Assembly: GCA_023935145.1 (NCBI GenBank)
Contig: CM043698.1
Span: 61,319,501 to 61,383,500 of the forward strand
DNA from: Bretschneidera sinensis
Lineage: Eukaryota; Streptophyta; Magnoliopsida; Brassicales; Akaniaceae
Direction: 5' to 3'
Length of the DNA stretch: 64,000 nt
Below, piece by piece: positions 61,150 through 64,000 of the stretch. Position 1 is the first letter of the stretch. Every line of letters starts with the position of its first letter. A program made the translations under genes and the position numbers. The notes beneath the pieces are model-generated. The model ran no database searches. It was given only the letters and a program-made list of their open reading frames with translations, and had not been told where the DNA came from.

Positions 61150-62640
61150 GGTACCGATGGCGAAACAACTTATCAACCAATCGCCACCAGAGTGAAGACC
61201 CATGAAACAATCCTTCATCCCACAAAACCTCAACCAGCCCTCATGCATTGCCTATCAACCGAAGGCAGAAGGTAATTACTACATATCCCCATAAATACTC
61301 AATGCTTTGACTCACTTCAGGGGCACAGCTACTGAGGATCCACATTTGCCTCTTGGGAATTCTTTGATCTTTGCAAGTTCCAGCACATCCAGGGCCTAGA
61401 TCAAGAGAGAATCAGGTTAATTCTTTTTCCTTTTTCCTTAAAAGATAATGCTAAGCTGTGGTACAATTCATTACCTGTAGTTTCTATCCATACTTGGGAA
61501 GAGTTGTCTAGTAGGTTCCTCAAGAAATTTTTCCCAGCCCAAAATACAAGATAGATGAGGAAGGAGATTCAATCTTTTCAACAAAGAGATGGAGACCTCT
61601 TTTTCGAAGCATAGTGACACTTCAATGAGCTGCTTCTCAAGTGTCCACATCACAACCTACTTCAAGATGAGTTGGTACAAGCTTTTTATGAAGGTCTAAA
61701 TAACATGAATAAGGGTATTGTTGGTTCAAGTTGTGGAGGTGTACTGATGGAAAAGAGTAGTGAATAAGCCATGGAGCTTTTTAAGACATTAAGTGAGCAC
61801 ACCCAATAATTCTCTTCCAGATGGAGATAATGAGTAAAGAGCAAGGGCATGTATGAAGTGAACTTAAATGGTGGATCTCCAAATCAGATGGCTGTTATGG
61901 AAAGAAAGCTAGATATGATCATAAAAGTTATGACTGCTTAGAACATCCCACCCAGCCCACAAGCCACACAACTCTAGGTATGTTCTATATGTTCTTATTT
62001 TGATCACACTACTAAGACTTGCCCTTTGTATTCATCTGCAGATCAAGAGCAACTAAACTATGTGGGACAGAGCAATTATCCTCCCAAGAACAATCCATAC
62101 ACCAATACCTACAATCCAGGGTGGCAAAACCACCCCAACTTCTCATGGAATAACAATTAGAATTCTCTAAACCTTTAAGGGCAGCAAAGGAACTCCCAAT
62201 AAGCAGCCCAACCAGTTCATGAGTCAAAGAAGAGTGACCTAGAGAGTATTGAAAGGTAATTGGCAACTCAACAACAACAACAACTGATGACTTCATAATA
62301 TCAGTTTATAGCAGATGAAAGACAATTTCAGACTGAGCAAGACAAATAACTGCAAAGTATGAGCAAGCTATTCAAAGACTGGAAGTAAAAGTGGGGCAAA
62401 TGGCTAAGGAGCTGAGTGGAAGAAAGCGGGGTGAATTTCCAACCCAAACAATACCTATTCTAGGAGGATACAAGCAACTGAAGGCCGTTACAACTCTCAG
62501 AAATGGTAAGATCATAGGAGCTGATGAGCCAGCACAAGCATCTCCAGATAAAGCATCCACATCCAAGGTATGTGAAATGGAGAAAGTGAATGCACTTCCC
62601 TCAAAGGTTAGTAAAGCCAAAGAAAGAAAATAAATTGCTT
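61150..62640 (+). pseudogene. Athila gag, broken
   Basis: Reading in shifted frames: CIAYQPKAEGNYYISP, NALTHFRGTATEDPHLPL, FFLFPLKDNAKLWYNSLP, then WEELSSRFLKKFFPAQNT, KEIQSFQQRDGDLFFEA and HHNLLQDELVQAFYEGLN, the standard Athila capsid order. A zinc knuckle follows (VCSICSYFDHTTKTCPLY, about 61977-62030) and then Gln-rich sequence and QMAKELSGRKRGE (62400). At least eight stops. Confidence 0.78.
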
Positions 62641-63759
62641 GATATTTTTGAAACTTTGAGAAAAGTAGATATTAACATTCCTTTATTAGATGTAATTCAA
62701 CAAATTCCTGCATATGCTAAATTTTTGAAAGATTGTTGCACTCATAAAAGGAAGTTTCAAGAGTATGAAATAGTGACTTTAACTGAAAAGGTAAGTGTGG
62801 TATTGTTAAGGAAACTACCATCAAAGCTAAAAGATCCAAGTAGTTTTACCATTCCTTGCAGGATAAGTGACCAGCTTTTTGAGCGTGCATTACTGGATCT
62901 AGGGGCGAGTCTCAATTTGCTGCCATACACTGTATTCGAGACACTGGGTTTGGGGGAGCTTCAACTAACTTCCATCACCCTGCAATTGGCGGATAGAAGC
63001 ATCAAAAGACCAAGAGGTATTCTTGAGGATGTCTTAGAAAAGGTAGGTGAATTTATTTTACCTACTGATTTTATTGTATTAGATATGGAAGAATCTCTTA
63101 TGCCATTTCCTTTGCCTATTATCTTAGGAAGACCCTTTATGAGAACTGCTGCTACAAAAATTTGTGTGAAAAGGGGTATTGTAAGTATGAAGGTAAATGG
63201 TGAAAAGATAGAATTCAAAATATTTGATGCACTGAAATTACCCCAGGATGATATGGAATGTTTTAATGTATGTATGATGCAAGGTGTTGTTGAGCAAGAT
63301 TTTCAGGTCCATCACATTGATCCAATGGAGACCATCTTTACCCATAGTTTCACAAAATCGGATATTAAGCTTGAATCTGAAGATGTTACTGATGACATCA
63401 TTGAAGCTGTGCACCTCCTTGAGGCATCTCCAAAGCATCCAAGTAGGTACACCTCTCCATTTGAAACTCTTGTGCCTACTAATACTACTCTTTTCCCTAT
63501 TATTGTCCAGGCACCAAATTTGGAATTGAAGCAGTTGCCAGAGCATCTGACTTATGCTTATCTGGGAGAGAATAAGACACTACCTATGATAGTTACTGCC
63601 AATATAAGTTTTGGGGAAGAAGAGAAGCTGTTGAGAGTTTTTAGAGAGCATAGAACTGCTATCGGATGGACCATTGCTGACATCAAGGGGATAAGCCCAG
63701 CCAAGTGCATGCATCATATCTACCTTGAAGATGAAGCAAAGCCCACCAGAGATATATAA
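62632..63759 (+). CDS. Athila protease and spacer, long open frame
   Basis: An open frame of 389 codons extends from an ATG at 62590; as part of a Gag-Pol polyprotein it needs no start of its own, and similarity begins near 62632. It includes ENKLLDIFETLRKVDINIPL, KFLKDCCTHKRKF, then the protease LLDLGASLNLLPYTVFETLG with the D-L-G-A-S active site usual for Athila, LQLADRSIKRPRGILEDVL and ILGRPFMRTAATKI. The spacer GVVEQDFQVHHIDPMETIFT follows, and the frame ends HHIYLEDEAKPTRDI at a TAA. The usual polymerase lead-in would continue past this point, so the stop is probably a lesion. Unusually well kept compared with its surroundings. Confidence 0.8.
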   Translation, partial: KLLDIFETLRKVDINIPLLDVIQQIPAYAKFLKDCCTHKRKFQEYEIVTLTEKVSVVLLRKLPSKLKDPSSFTIPCRISDQLFERALLDLGASLNLLPYTVFETLGLGELQLTSITLQLADRSIKRPRGILEDVLEKVGEFILPTDFIVLDMEESLMPFPLPIILGRPFMRTAATKICVKRGIVSMKVNGEKIEFKIFDALKLPQDDMECFNVCMMQGVVEQDFQVHHIDPMETIFTHSFTKSDIKLESEDVTDDIIEAVHLLEASPKHPSRYTSPFETLVPTNTTLFPIIVQAPNLELKQLPEHLTYAYLGENKTLPMIVTANISFGEEEKLLRVFREHRTAIGWTIADIKGISPAKCMHHIYLEDEAKPTRDI

Positions 63760-63761
63760 AA

Positions 63762-64000
63762 ATGACTCAACCCACACATGAGGAGGTCGTCAAGGCAGAG
63801 GTATTGAAACTACTGGATGTTGGCATTATCTATCTCATCTCAGACAGTAAATGGGTAAGTCCAGTTCAAGTCATTCCAAAGAAGAGTAGGATCAAAGTGG
63901 TGAAAAATAAAGATGAGGCACTAATAACTACAAGGATAACCACTGGTTGGAGGGTATGCATCAACTACAAAAGGCTGAACAAGGTGACCAGAAAAGATCA
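63762..64000 (+). pseudogene. Athila reverse transcriptase start, continues outside window
   Basis: After the stop at 63757-63759 the frame goes on with MTQPTHEEVVKAEVLKLLDV, WVSPVQVIPKKSRIKVVKN, TTGWRVCINYKRLNKVTRKD, which are fingers and first palm motifs of the Ty3/gypsy polymerase. The catalytic box lies beyond the window. Confidence 0.8.

Larger units (their letters stand above)
61118..64000 (+). mobile_element. Athila-like Ty3/gypsy element, runs off the window
   Basis: Contains gag, protease, spacer and the start of reverse transcriptase on the + strand. There is no 5' LTR or primer site between the chromovirus break and gag, so its 5' end is truncated. It shares gag and spacer motifs with the deleted copy at 1388-5771 (ESKKSDLES, LATQQQQ, VHLLEASPKHPS, APNLELKQLP), so both belong to the same or sister families. 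Confidence 0.85.

Noticed and set aside
1..64000. CRISPR array, phage, bacterial operon or toxin system
   Set aside because: No repeat-spacer structure, no bacterial gene organisation; all evidence points to a plant nuclear genome.

Overview
This window looks like nuclear DNA of a flowering plant, most likely a dicot. It is AT-rich, its two host genes have many GT-AG introns, and most of the rest is plant-type transposable elements: Ty3/gypsy of Tat, Athila and chromovirus type, an L1-type LINE, a copia scrap, a TRIM and several MITEs. I found no bacterial operon, CRISPR array, rRNA or tRNA.

Layout. Bases 1 to about 15,205 are the 3' three-quarters of one decayed Tat-type Ty3/gypsy element on the + strand: gag, protease, reverse transcriptase/RNase H, an extra RNase H, integrase, an antisense ORF with an intron, a 48-bp tandem array and the 3' LTR. 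A deleted Athila-like element (1388-5771, - strand) and a solo chromovirus LTR (12065-14056) interrupt it.

Bases 15,887-29,650 hold a 12-exon host gene for an HflX-family GTPase of 590 residues with an organelle-type leader. About 8 kb of its introns is transposon: a complete-ended LINE in intron 7 (20313-24700) and, in intron 8, a small LTR element (24913-28492) whose 3' LTR carries a nested TRIM (26794-28108). All splice sites read through the insertions in frame, so the gene appears intact. Bases 29,651-40,502 are AT-rich intergenic DNA with MITEs, microsatellites and a tandem duplication.

Bases 40,503-42,396 are a four-exon gene for type II 1-aminocyclopropane-1-carboxylate synthase (468 residues), the rate-limiting enzyme of ethylene synthesis. 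From memory of Arabidopsis locus numbers, ACS9 (At3g49700) and an HflX gene (At3g49725) are close neighbours there too, so this pair may be an old syntenic block.

Bases 42,397-47,063 hold foldback repeats, a hAT MITE and a copia fragment. Bases 47,064-61,118 contain decayed Tekay/Del-like chromoviruses: one on the - strand with both LTRs (47064-55407), the tail of a second (55408-55790), and one on the + strand with its 5' LTR (56089-61118). Bases 61,118-64,000 are an Athila-like element on the + strand that runs off the window; it is related to the deleted copy near the left end.

I found no clearly new biological system. The most useful observations are the long acidic insert between G4 and G5 of the HflX protein, the conserved ACS/HflX pairing, the nested, TSD-marked insertions in HflX introns, two independent retroelement deletions that remove the protease while staying in frame, and the family-variable minisatellites inside the chromovirus LTR.
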